Below are positions 1 to 7,715 of a stretch of DNA of 39,670 bases, in pieces. Source of the stretch: Lachnospiraceae bacterium (GTDB lineage Bacteria > Bacillota > Clostridia > Lachnospirales > Lachnospiraceae); NCBI GenBank assembly GCA_024695145.1, contig JAILIS010000014.1, positions 1 to 39,670 of the forward strand, in the 5' to 3' direction. The notes beneath the pieces were generated by a model that saw only the letters and a program-made list of their open reading frames with translations, was not told the DNA's origin and made no database searches. Both the position numbers and the translations under genes were made by a program. Position 1 is the stretch's first letter. Every line of letters begins with the position of its first letter.

Positions 1-28
1 AAAAAAAGTTTAAAGCCTCGCTGGCTTT
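1..28 (-). terminator. Hairpin with U-run inside the putative leader
   Basis: AAAGCC at 12-17 pairs with GGCTTT at 23-28 around a 5-base loop. On the minus strand the stem is followed by AAAC and then seven T residues at 7-1. It looks like a weak intrinsic terminator. In an rRNA leader such hairpins are normally read through with the help of antitermination, so it may be a pause or attenuation element. Confidence 0.35.
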
Positions 29-79
29 TGTTTTCCGTTTAATTTACTTTAAGGAATTCGGGTTTGGTTGTACTATTTT

Positions 80-93
80 GTTTTCAAGGAACA
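80..93 (-). promoter_or_regulatory. boxA-like antitermination element
   Basis: The minus strand reads TGTTCCTTGAAAAC, close to the TGTTCTTTGAAAAC type boxA found in rRNA leaders and spacers of Firmicutes, where NusB/NusE load the antitermination complex. It lies about 35 bases downstream of the predicted start site of the strong promoter at 133-161. Confidence 0.45.
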
Positions 94-132
94 GCGCGCA
101 AAAAAACAGGCGTCTTTTCGCGCGGCTTTATT

Positions 133-161
133 AATATATCACTGCGATTATGCCTTGTCAA
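133..161 (-). promoter_or_regulatory. Strong sigma-A promoter reading left (likely rrn)
   Basis: The -35 TTGACA is at 161-156 and the -10 TATATT at 138-133, separated by exactly 17 bases. Transcription would start near 127 and run leftwards out of the window. The promoter lies just beyond the terminator of the preceding gene, so it is an independent unit, and its quality fits an rRNA or tRNA operon. Confidence 0.7.
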
Positions 162-186
162 CGGATTTTTGATAAAAAATTATTAC

Positions 187-220
187 CAAAAAATGCCCTG
201 AAACAAAGCGTTTCAGGACA
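187..220 (-). terminator. Rho-independent terminator of the membrane Xre regulator
   Basis: CCTGAAAC at 197-204 pairs perfectly with GTTTCAGG at 210-217 around a 5-base loop, extended by a TG/CA pair. On the minus strand the stem runs into a run of T residues (193-188). It lies 65 bases beyond the stop codon of the regulator at 285. Confidence 0.85.
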
Positions 221-284
221 TTTTGATCAGCGCAGCCTTCCGGCCCAATATATTGTATCCCTGCCGGATGGTAACCACAATTTA

Positions 285-1280
285 TCAGTCTTTTATGACA
301 AATGACCCGGCTATAATCCTTATAAGTGCAAACAGTACACCGGAAACTGCCCATATGATCCATGTGCGATCCCATCTGCCGGTCAGGAAACTGATCGCAA
401 GATAAACAACCACTATGAACATCCAGTAGGCGCTGACAAGCGGCTCGAGCTTTACTGAAGTTCTTTTCTTCTCTTTTGTGTAATCTCCGTCCTGCAGCAG
501 TACATGATATGAACTGTTGACTCCGCATACGGATACAAACAGATATACCGCACATCCTATCAGGAGAAGAAGCAGACATACCATTCCGGTTATAACAAAT
601 GCAGACATTCCGAGCACCGAGCAGATTATAAGAGGCAGCGCACCGAGAACACACATGAGTACACCGGTTGTAAGTGCTCTTGTATTGATACCCTCGTTTT
701 CCGCAAGACGCTCTTTTACCATGCCGTCCACGCCGTATTCGGTCTCAAAATCTTCCTTCTCGAGAAAATCAAATTTTGCAAGCTTTCCGCTTTTTGTTAT
801 GAACAGATATACCGCACATCCTATCTGAAGGAACAGGCATACCAGACCTATGGCAACGCAGGCATTCCGGGATATATTGCACAGTCCCGAAGCAGACAGC
901 CCTGACAGAAAGACAAGTATAACCGGGCTGGTTATGCAAAGAAATACCCCGAGTCCGATCTTGGGCAGGATCTCTTTTCTTATTGAAATATACTCCGTTG
1001 CATCCTCAAGAGATACTCTTCGAATTCCGGGCTCTTCAAGATCACGCCTGCTCTCGGGAAGTACTTCCCTGTTTTCCGGTTCCAACTCATCTTTTAATAA
1101 GTAGTCCGTACTCACACCGAACACTTCCGCCATCTTCAATATCTTCTGAAGGTCGGGAACACTCTGTGCGCCTTCCCATTTTGATACCGACTGACGGGAA
1201 ACATCAAGCATCTCTGCCAGATCTTCCTGTGACCACCCGTTCTTTTTTCTTTCATTTATTATCTTATCCGCTAATATCAT
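285..1280 (-). CDS. Xre-family HTH regulator with a multi-pass membrane domain
   Basis: The N-terminal ~60 residues form a lambda-repressor-like helix-turn-helix (SQEDLAEMLDVSRQSVSKWE). A linker and about six hydrophobic segments follow, so the DNA-binding domain is probably tethered to the membrane. I place the start at the internal ATG at 1280 (MILADKIINERKK) because GGAAAGG lies just upstream and the HTH fold begins there; a longer frame to 1313 has no such site. The membrane part is an internal duplication: IGCAVYLF occurs twice, 88 codons apart. It is probably monocistronic, with its own promoter and terminator. Ligand and targets are unknown. Membrane-bound Xre proteins are common in Lachnospiraceae and often linked to cell-envelope or antimicrobial stress, but nothing here proves that. 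Confidence 0.85.
   Translation of the reverse strand: MILADKIINERKKNGWSQEDLAEMLDVSRQSVSKWEGAQSVPDLQKILKMAEVFGVSTDYLLKDELEPENREVLPESRRDLEEPGIRRVSLEDATEYISIRKEILPKIGLGVFLCITSPVILVFLSGLSASGLCNISRNACVAIGLVCLFLQIGCAVYLFITKSGKLAKFDFLEKEDFETEYGVDGMVKERLAENEGINTRALTTGVLMCVLGALPLIICSVLGMSAFVITGMVCLLLLLIGCAVYLFVSVCGVNSSYHVLLQDGDYTKEKKRTSVKLEPLVSAYWMFIVVVYLAISFLTGRWDRTWIIWAVSGVLFALIRIIAGSFVIKD
538..825 (-). repeat. 24-bp perfect direct repeat within the Xre membrane gene
   Basis: The 24 bases at 538-561 recur exactly at 802-825, an offset of 264 bases (88 codons) in the same frame. Both copies encode IGCAVYLF within a membrane segment. Surrounding protein similarity (LVCLFLQ against MVCLLLL) indicates an old duplication of a two-segment membrane module. 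Confidence 0.8.
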
Positions 1281-1372
1281 TTTTTTCCTTTCCGAAGCGA
1301 TCCTCAGCTTCAAACCATTTAATGAATCATGTTGTGTTCGAACGATCTGAAGATAACTCTTTTAGCGGTTGC

Positions 1373-1403
1373 ATTCTATCAAGATGGCTTATAAATCTGT
1401 CAA
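1373..1403 (-). promoter_or_regulatory. Possible promoter of the Xre regulator gene
   Basis: TTGACA at 1403-1398 and TAGAAT at 1378-1373 on the minus strand are separated by 19 bases, longer than ideal. It lies about 93 bases upstream of the chosen start, in the gap after the transporter stop codon. The consensus -35 supports it; the spacing suggests weak or activated use. Confidence 0.45.
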
Positions 1404-1442
1404 CCGGCAGTTGCAATATCGCGAAAATGCGCTTTTCCTGCT

Positions 1443-2798
1443 TTACAATTTCACAAAGAGCGGTGTAAGGAGTATGATAATCATAAATATGGGGCAGACA
1501 AATCTGGTCATTATCTCATACAGACCTTTTGCCTTAAACTCTTCCCCGTTCAATGTTGTTTCTTCTTCAATATACTTCGGCTTAACAACATACCCTATAA
1601 GAACGCATGTAAGTAGCGCCACTATCGGCATCATGACATTGTTGGAGATAAAATCAAAGAAGTCCAGTATCTGATATCCGAATATCGTCACCGACTCCCA
1701 ACTGCTGTATCCAAGCACTGACAGCATTCCCATTACAAACACAATGATAAGACATACTATCGTGGAGCCGGTCCTTTTGAGCCCGAATTTCTCCGTCACT
1801 ATGGAAACCATGGTCTCAAGCAGGGAAACAGATGACGTCAATGCGGCAAAGGCGACCAGTACGAAAAATGCACCCCCTGCTATGTGACCGCCTTTCATTG
1901 AATCAAATACTTTAGGCAGCGTCACAAACATCAGGCCGGGTCCCGCATTAAGAGCATCAGAATCTCCACCGCTGAATATGAATACAGACGGCACTATGAT
2001 CAGACCGGCTATGATCGCGATCGATGTGTCAAAAAAACTGACTTGTCGTGTCGATGCCTCTATGGAATCCTGTTTTCTCATATAGGAACCGTATGTGACC
2101 ATGATCCCCATAGCAAGAGACATCGAATAGAAGAGCTGTCCCATCGCCGCAACTATGGTTTTAAGGAATTTTGATAAGGTAAATCCTTCAAAGTTAGGAA
2201 GCAGATAGTATTTAATACCGGCACCGGCACCGGGAAGGGTCATTACATATATTGCTATGCCAAGTGAAAGTGCAACGAGAACCGGCATAAGGATCTTACT
2301 GACATTTTCTATTCCCTTTTCAACTCCGAATATTACAATAAGGGCGGTCAATGTCGCGTATATAATAAAGAAAACCGTCGATTGACCCGCCTCGGCAATA
2401 AAACCGCCGAAGTATCCGTCATCGGTCGCAAGATGGGCCTGTCCGCTGATAAACGTGAACAGATACTTCAATACCCATCCGCCGATAACACAGTAATACG
2501 GCGTAATGATAAAAGGAACAAGCGCGGCCACGGGCCCGAGGAATCCAAACCTTCTGTCTGCATTTTTATATGCACCTATGACACTGCTGCCGGTCTTTCG
2601 TCCCAGTGATATCTCTGTTACCATGAGCGAAAAACCGAAAGTGACTACGAGTATGATATATATAAGCAGGAATATTCCTCCCCCGTATTTAGCAGCGAGA
2701 TACGGAAACCTCCAAATGTTTCCCAGGCCCACTGCCGAGCCTGCCGCAGCAAGAATAAACCCGATCTTGCTTCCAAAACCGTCCTTTTTTTCTTCCAT
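1443..2798 (-). CDS. Neurotransmitter:sodium symporter (NSS/SNF) family transporter
   Basis: A 451-residue polytopic membrane protein with about 11-12 hydrophobic segments. The N-terminus carries the family signature in TM1 (GSAVGLGNIWRFPYLAAKYG), the unwound helix that binds Na+ and substrate in LeuT-type proteins. Bacterial members import amino acids with Na+. The length matches the bacterial branch (LeuT/MhsT, about 445-515). The exact substrate cannot be read from the sequence. It starts 37 bases after the GH5 stop and may be the last gene of the sugar-sensing operon, an odd partner for glycan genes. A GAGAGGAAG ribosome site lies about 11 bases before the ATG. Confidence 0.9.
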   Translation of the reverse strand: MEEKKDGFGSKIGFILAAAGSAVGLGNIWRFPYLAAKYGGGIFLLIYIILVVTFGFSLMVTEISLGRKTGSSVIGAYKNADRRFGFLGPVAALVPFIITPYYCVIGGWVLKYLFTFISGQAHLATDDGYFGGFIAEAGQSTVFFIIYATLTALIVIFGVEKGIENVSKILMPVLVALSLGIAIYVMTLPGAGAGIKYYLLPNFEGFTLSKFLKTIVAAMGQLFYSMSLAMGIMVTYGSYMRKQDSIEASTRQVSFFDTSIAIIAGLIIVPSVFIFSGGDSDALNAGPGLMFVTLPKVFDSMKGGHIAGGAFFVLVAFAALTSSVSLLETMVSIVTEKFGLKRTGSTIVCLIIVFVMGMLSVLGYSSWESVTIFGYQILDFFDFISNNVMMPIVALLTCVLIGYVVKPKYIEEETTLNGEEFKAKGLYEIMTRFVCPIFMIIILLTPLFVKL

Positions 2799-2835
2799 TA
2801 TATGTTTCTTCCTCTCATAAGTATTATAAAAACTC

Positions 2836-3876
2836 TTACAGAGCCTTTATCATGTCTTCACGGATAGGATCATAATGCTCATCAACAAGACCGAAATCCT
2901 TGTTCTTGTAATTCCATAGCGCACGTCCTATTCCAAACTTCTCGAAGCTTTCATGAATATCCCGCATCCACCTGAGTGTTTCATCTGCCGGAGCCCGGTC
3001 TATAACCCCGTACTCGCCGCAATACAGCGGTACATTCTTCTCTTCGGCATATTTTACCGCACCTGCAAACAGCTTATCAAAGAATGGTCCTTCTTTATCC
3101 ATGCATTCATTGAACACTGCACCTGTATGATTTTTCGAGAACTCTGCACTCTTCTGCCTGAAATACTCAATATTTCCTGGGTATGTCACGTCAAAATCAT
3201 CCGTCATGCCTTCCATCCAGTATGCTTTCTGATGCGTAAAGCAGATAGGTTCATAGCAGTGAAAGTTGTATACTATCTTTCCGTCTGAAGGAACCTTTAT
3301 TCCGGGAACCGCAAAGACGTTGTTGTAATTCACTCCTCCGACAATGATATTGATATCCAAAGCGATTGAACGGATCCGCTCTATCGCCCTGGTTGCTATA
3401 TCATTCCAAACGGATTCGTAATCGGGATTAACGATCTCGTTAAGCAGTTCAAATGAAAGCATATCTTTGTGGCTGCCATATCTTTCTGCAAGCATCTCCC
3501 ATGTCTTATAGAACGCTTCCTGAAGTCCTTCGTCGGTAAAGAACCTGTCTGCGTCGGATACGGCATTCGAATCAAACATGTATCCTTTTGCCTTGTGAAG
3601 ATCAAGGATCATATTAAGGTCTGCTTTCCGACACCATTCTATACAGTCATCGATATGTGAGATCCCCTCTTCATTAACGCTGTCTTTATCCGGACCCTCA
3701 TTCATAAACACATCGTAATCAATGGGCACCCTTATGTGATCAAGGCCAAATGATACGATAGTTTCAATATCTTTTTGAGTGATGAATCCGTCAAAGTGCT
3801 CCCTGTCATATGAAACGCACTGTGACAGCCACCCTCCGAGATTGACGCCTTTACGATAACCTTCAAATCTTTTCAT
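2836..3876 (-). CDS. Glycoside hydrolase family 5, probably cytoplasmic
   Basis: A 346-residue (beta/alpha)8 hydrolase. Family features seen are the opening GVNLGGWL (residues 10-17), HIRVP (47-51), the acid/base glutamate in ELLNE (E147) and the nucleophile in CGEYG (E288). There is no signal peptide or carbohydrate-binding module, so it probably acts inside the cell on short imported beta-linked oligosaccharides or glycosides rather than on polymeric cellulose. It lies between the sugar-binding lipoprotein (29 bases upstream) and the NSS transporter, suggesting co-transcription with the two-component system. Substrate (glucan, mannan or xylan type) is not resolvable. Confidence 0.88.
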   Translation of the reverse strand: MKRFEGYRKGVNLGGWLSQCVSYDREHFDGFITQKDIETIVSFGLDHIRVPIDYDVFMNEGPDKDSVNEEGISHIDDCIEWCRKADLNMILDLHKAKGYMFDSNAVSDADRFFTDEGLQEAFYKTWEMLAERYGSHKDMLSFELLNEIVNPDYESVWNDIATRAIERIRSIALDINIIVGGVNYNNVFAVPGIKVPSDGKIVYNFHCYEPICFTHQKAYWMEGMTDDFDVTYPGNIEYFRQKSAEFSKNHTGAVFNECMDKEGPFFDKLFAGAVKYAEEKNVPLYCGEYGVIDRAPADETLRWMRDIHESFEKFGIGRALWNYKNKDFGLVDEHYDPIREDMIKAL

Positions 3877-3905
3877 ACTCTTCTCACTTTCTGTTGCGGA
3901 TACTA

Positions 3906-4976
3906 TTATCTGTCTCTGTTAAGATACTTCTGAACATTTTCATATGTAATAATACTATAAGGCCTGAAGACATATTTATCAAATGTCAGTTCCACGGTAT
4001 CCGGGAAAGGCTCATCACGACCGAGTGCATATGCCATCTCCATTATCATCTCGGCCTGGCCTCTTGCATCGTTATACACGCTGCCGTCTAGTCTCATTGT
4101 CCTTATGGCTTCGAGTGCGTCAGCCGTTCCGTTGATCCCTACGATGAACGGATTTAACGCATAGTCTGTTTCCTCAATTGCATCTATCGCACCCAGTGCC
4201 ATGTCATCATTGTTGGCAATGACCATTTCTATCTGGAAAGGATACCTGTCTATGAGTTCCCTCATTTTCGTTCTTGCCTGATCCCTGTCCCAATTGGCAA
4301 ACTCATCACCAAGCTTTTCAAGAGAAAATCCCGCATTTATCAGCTCTGACGTGCACACATTCGTCCTGACCAGAGTATCCTGGTGGCCCGCTTCACCTTC
4401 GAGCATAACATACTGTATGGTTCCGTTTCCGTTAACATCTATCTTTGAAAACTTTTTCGGATCCGAGAGTGCATCTATAATAATCTTTGCCTGGAGCTCT
4501 CCCGACTGCCTTGCTATCGCTCCGACATAATACAGCTTGTCCCATCTCGAAAGATCTTCTTCAACAGGCTCACGGTTAAAGAAGATCACGGGTATATCAG
4601 CCGCCATTGCCCTGTCTATGATGACCATCGCATCCGTTCTGTCAACAAGGTTCACACAAAGAACATCATAGTTTCCCGTAATGAATTTTCTTGCCTGATC
4701 GTTCTGCGTCATCTGACTTTTCTTTGCGCCGACGATATCGATGGTTATCCTTATCCCGTCATCTTTTTCCTTCTGTCTGCACCATTTTGTCATATATCTG
4801 GTCATTGATTCGATCAGCGTATCATATTCATCATATGTCAGCACTGCGATCTTGATCTCATTAGAAGGAAGCTTCCTGCTGCTTCCGCAACCGGAAAGCA
4901 GGATCGATGCGACCGCAAGGAGCACGATGTATTTAATTGACAAACGGGAACAACAGCGTTTGATTGTCCTCATCAT
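3906..4976 (-). CDS. Periplasmic-type sugar-binding lipoprotein (MglB/RbsB-like)
   Basis: A 356-residue type I periplasmic-binding protein. Residues 1-30 form a lipoprotein signal (hydrophobic stretch, then LLSGC with Cys30). The rest has the two-lobe sugar-binding pattern, including IAVLTYDEYD near the N-terminus and VIANNDDMALGAIDAIEE, typical of galactose/glucose-binding proteins. It starts inside the 3' end of the preceding binding-protein gene (44-base overlap) with its own AAGGAG site. It is separated from the ABC genes by the two-component pair, so it may act as a sugar sensor for the kinase or as an extra receptor for the importer. Ligand unknown. Confidence 0.85.
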   Translation of the reverse strand: MMRTIKRCCSRLSIKYIVLLAVASILLSGCGSSRKLPSNEIKIAVLTYDEYDTLIESMTRYMTKWCRQKEKDDGIRITIDIVGAKKSQMTQNDQARKFITGNYDVLCVNLVDRTDAMVIIDRAMAADIPVIFFNREPVEEDLSRWDKLYYVGAIARQSGELQAKIIIDALSDPKKFSKIDVNGNGTIQYVMLEGEAGHQDTLVRTNVCTSELINAGFSLEKLGDEFANWDRDQARTKMRELIDRYPFQIEMVIANNDDMALGAIDAIEETDYALNPFIVGINGTADALEAIRTMRLDGSVYNDARGQAEMIMEMAYALGRDEPFPDTVELTFDKYVFRPYSIITYENVQKYLNRDR

Positions 4977-5907
4977 ACATATTCTCCTTCTTTACTATCC
5001 TGTACTCTATTTCCTTTCCGGAGTACATCTTCTGTGCATCCTTTCTGTCCAGTGCATATTTTGCCGCAAGATATCCCATGCTGAACTCATCGGGATACAT
5101 AAGCGCTTTTATATCCTTGTTGTACAGATTATAAACCGCCTTGTTCGATGTCGATATAGAGTAGACCTTTCTGTCCATATTGAGGTTTGAAAGCGCATCT
5201 ATCAATGCATCTGTAGTGGAATTGTCAAACGTGACTATAACGTCTGTTGCTTCCGAGACGACAGACCTCTGTATGAACACTCTCGTACCAGCCAGGTTTT
5301 CATATTCATTTCCTGACCAGTTTATGATCTTTCCGGTCTGCCCCTCCGAAAGTGCGTCCCTGAAGCCCTTTTCACGAAGCGCCACACTGTCCCTCTGAGT
5401 ATTCTCGGAAATGACGGCTACAGTAACTATATCACTTTCACTGTCAAGCATCTCTTTGCCAAGTTCATATCCCATCCGGTAGTCATCCGACGAAATATCG
5501 ATTATCTTTCCGGAAAGCTGTTCCATGGTCTCTACAAAGATGATCGGTATCTTTATCCTGTTCGAATCGATATATTCCCGGATCCTTTCACTGCTGCATG
5601 CCGCTATGATCAAAGCATCCGCTCCGTCTTCGATCTCCCTTCCTATTATCTCCTCCTGCTCGGCCGCATCATTTTCCGACAGCATGGTGATCAGGCTGAT
5701 ATCAGCCCCCTTATCCTGGCAGGCAAGTGCCGCCCCCTGCCGCATGTTTTCCCATCTTTCGGAGTCATCACCGTATACTATCATTGATACTCTTGTCTCT
5801 TCATCTTTATTTGCTTCATCTCCGCCGATCTGCAGCAGCATGATAACAATAAAAGCAATGAACACGATAGCGGCTCCGATAAACGGCCTGTTACTTATCC
5901 TCTTCAT
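4933..5907 (-). CDS. Membrane-anchored sugar-binding protein, XylFII-like sensor
   Basis: A 324-residue type I periplasmic-binding fold (motifs DALIIAACSSERIREYI and DVIVTFDNSTTDALIDAL). Instead of a cleavable signal it has an uncleaved hydrophobic anchor at residues 9-27 and no lipobox cysteine. It overlaps the kinase gene by ATGA, so it is translationally coupled. In Clostridium beijerinckii the membrane-anchored XylFII binds xylose and activates the LytS kinase; this gene has the same architecture and the same neighbours. By analogy it probably presents sugar to the adjacent kinase rather than feeding the importer. The sugar itself is not predictable from the sequence. Confidence 0.82.
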   Translation of the reverse strand: MKRISNRPFIGAAIVFIAFIVIMLLQIGGDEANKDEETRVSMIVYGDDSERWENMRQGAALACQDKGADISLITMLSENDAAEQEEIIGREIEDGADALIIAACSSERIREYIDSNRIKIPIIFVETMEQLSGKIIDISSDDYRMGYELGKEMLDSESDIVTVAVISENTQRDSVALREKGFRDALSEGQTGKIINWSGNEYENLAGTRVFIQRSVVSEATDVIVTFDNSTTDALIDALSNLNMDRKVYSISTSNKAVYNLYNKDIKALMYPDEFSMGYLAAKYALDRKDAQKMYSGKEIEYRIVKKENMYDEDNQTLLFPFVN

Positions 5908-7709
5908 TTTCCACCTTCCTCTCTCCGATACTCTTCTATCGGTATCTTGGGAAGATGAATGGTCACCGTGGTTCCCTCATCCAGTTCGCTTTCGATTATC
6001 AGTCCGTAATCTCCTTTAAAGTATATCTGAATCCTCTGATTGACATTCCACAATCCGATCCCGGAGCCTTTTCCACGGCTTCTGGCCTTGTCGGTGAGAA
6101 GTGTCGAAAGAGTCTCTTCCGGTATACCCATTCCGTTATCGGAGACGGATATGAACACGTCGCCGTCTTTTTCGTAACCGCGAAGCGTTATCTCGCCTTC
6201 ACCATCCATATGCTCAACCCCGTAATATATGGCGTTTTCAAGCAGGGGCTGTACGATAAGCTTTATTGTTGCACAGTTTTCGATGGCCGGATCTATATCG
6301 ATCGAAGCAGTGAACTTGTTTTTATACCTGACCTTCTGTATGTTCAGATAGTTTCTCGCGTGAACGATCTCATCATGTATGGTGATTATGTTGTTCCCTT
6401 TGCTCAGCGATATTCTGAACAGCTGTGCAAGTGCGGTTACCATTGATATCGCATCTTTGTATCTTTCCCCTTCGATCATCCATACGACTGAATCGAGAGT
6501 GTTGTAAAGAAAGTGCGGGTTGATCTGACTTTGAAGAGCATCCAGCTCACTTTTACGCTTCGCTTTCTGTTCCCTGACCATGTCATCGGTCAGTTTCTTC
6601 ATCTGGCGGATCATTGACTTGATCGTCCTTCCGAGATGCCTGATCTCGTGAGAACCTCCGATGAATATATCCTCTTCGTTCATAACGTCGTCATTGGCAA
6701 CGCCCTCTTCAAGATATGCTATCGACTCTTCAAGCTTTCTGATCGGGTCGGTCACAACATAAGATATGATATAGTTGCCGAGTACGATCAGCATCAGCAC
6801 GATGACTGCCACCATGATCAGATAATTTCTCATCTGTCCCATATCAAGTGCCAGCTCACTTGCGGGTGTGACGCTTATTATCTTCCATCCGGTATAACCG
6901 ACTGTCTTGAGGACAACATCCCTCTCTTCTCCGTCAAATGTTTCCGAGAAGGAGCCGTCCGGATGTTTGGCATGCTCAAGATTATTCTCCATCACAAGGC
7001 CTGAATATATCGCCTTCTTCCTCGGATGATATATTATCCTGCCGTCCGAATCACACAGATATACAAATCCTACTCCGCCGTCGTTGACTTTCTCAAACAT
7101 CTGCTCTATCCCGCTGTAATTCATGTCAACGAGCAGCACACCTTCTTTTACGCTTCCAAAGTACGTCAGCTCGACGCTCCTCGAAAGCGAGACAACCCAA
7201 TAGTATCTGTAATTGCTGTTGTCGAAAATATTCTGGACATGCGGTATGGAAAAATGTATATTCTCTATCTCATCAAAAGCCTTCTGGAACCACTCCTGCT
7301 TTTTAAGGTCTACGCCCGCCTTCCTTGATGATACCGGCGAAGCCGCCACTATCGCACCGTCGCCAGTTGCACAGACTATGCTGGTGAGATTATCCTTGTT
7401 CGCTTCATATAAGAGGTTCATCTCCTTGCTGATCTTCTCGTTCGTAAGGTTGGTATTCTTGATAACGCTGTAGTACATCGTATCGGATATACCCATCATA
7501 TTTCTGATGTAGGAATTCAGATTCCAGCTGACCTGATCGACTATCTGCCCGTTCTCTTTGATAGTGTTCTCCCTGATGGTCCTGATGGAATGGGAATAAA
7601 AGGCAATCGCCATTGAAGCAATGCTTATGATGGAGATTGCCGTAAATGACAGTGATATTGCCCACTGAAGACTTCTTTTTTTATACCCTTCCCTGATTAA
7701 TTCGATCAT
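5904..7709 (-). CDS. LytS/YesM-type sensor histidine kinase
   Basis: A 601-residue membrane sensor. In order: TM1 (about 15-40), an extracellular Cache-like domain (about 41-290), TM2 (about 295-320), a HAMP region, the His_kinase box SQINPHFLYNTLDS with phospho-acceptor His399, and a HATPase domain with N-box Asn492, DNGMG (524-528) and GSGIGL (548-553). All catalytic motifs are intact. The start lies 6 bases after the response-regulator stop and the end overlaps the XylFII-like gene by four bases. It likely senses an external sugar, directly or through the adjacent binding proteins, and phosphorylates the YesN-type regulator. Confidence 0.93.
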   Translation of the reverse strand: MIELIREGYKKRSLQWAISLSFTAISIISIASMAIAFYSHSIRTIRENTIKENGQIVDQVSWNLNSYIRNMMGISDTMYYSVIKNTNLTNEKISKEMNLLYEANKDNLTSIVCATGDGAIVAASPVSSRKAGVDLKKQEWFQKAFDEIENIHFSIPHVQNIFDNSNYRYYWVVSLSRSVELTYFGSVKEGVLLVDMNYSGIEQMFEKVNDGGVGFVYLCDSDGRIIYHPRKKAIYSGLVMENNLEHAKHPDGSFSETFDGEERDVVLKTVGYTGWKIISVTPASELALDMGQMRNYLIMVAVIVLMLIVLGNYIISYVVTDPIRKLEESIAYLEEGVANDDVMNEEDIFIGGSHEIRHLGRTIKSMIRQMKKLTDDMVREQKAKRKSELDALQSQINPHFLYNTLDSVVWMIEGERYKDAISMVTALAQLFRISLSKGNNIITIHDEIVHARNYLNIQKVRYKNKFTASIDIDPAIENCATIKLIVQPLLENAIYYGVEHMDGEGEITLRGYEKDGDVFISVSDNGMGIPEETLSTLLTDKARSRGKGSGIGLWNVNQRIQIYFKGDYGLIIESELDEGTTVTIHLPKIPIEEYRREEGGK

Positions 7710-7715
7710 GCCCTT

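Larger units (their letters stand above)
1..126 (-). other. Probable rRNA operon 5' leader, running off the left edge
   Basis: No open frame with coding character is visible here. Read on the minus strand, the stretch follows a near-consensus promoter and contains a boxA-like element, a GC-rich stem (GCGCG around position 120 pairing with CGCGC around 97) and a second small hairpin near the edge. Strong promoter, boxA and AT-rich leader together are typical of a Firmicutes rRNA operon. The 16S gene itself would lie to the left and is not in the window, so this is inference. Confidence 0.5.

Noticed and set aside
148..654. Minus-strand frame overlapping the 3' end of the Xre gene
   Set aside because: It covers a terminator and promoter, is Cys/His-rich at random and conflicts with the well-supported regulator frame.
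1424..1440. Hairpin GAAAA-TGCGC-TTTTC after the NSS transporter gene
   Set aside because: The stem is only five A-T-rich pairs and lacks a T-run, so I did not call it a terminator.
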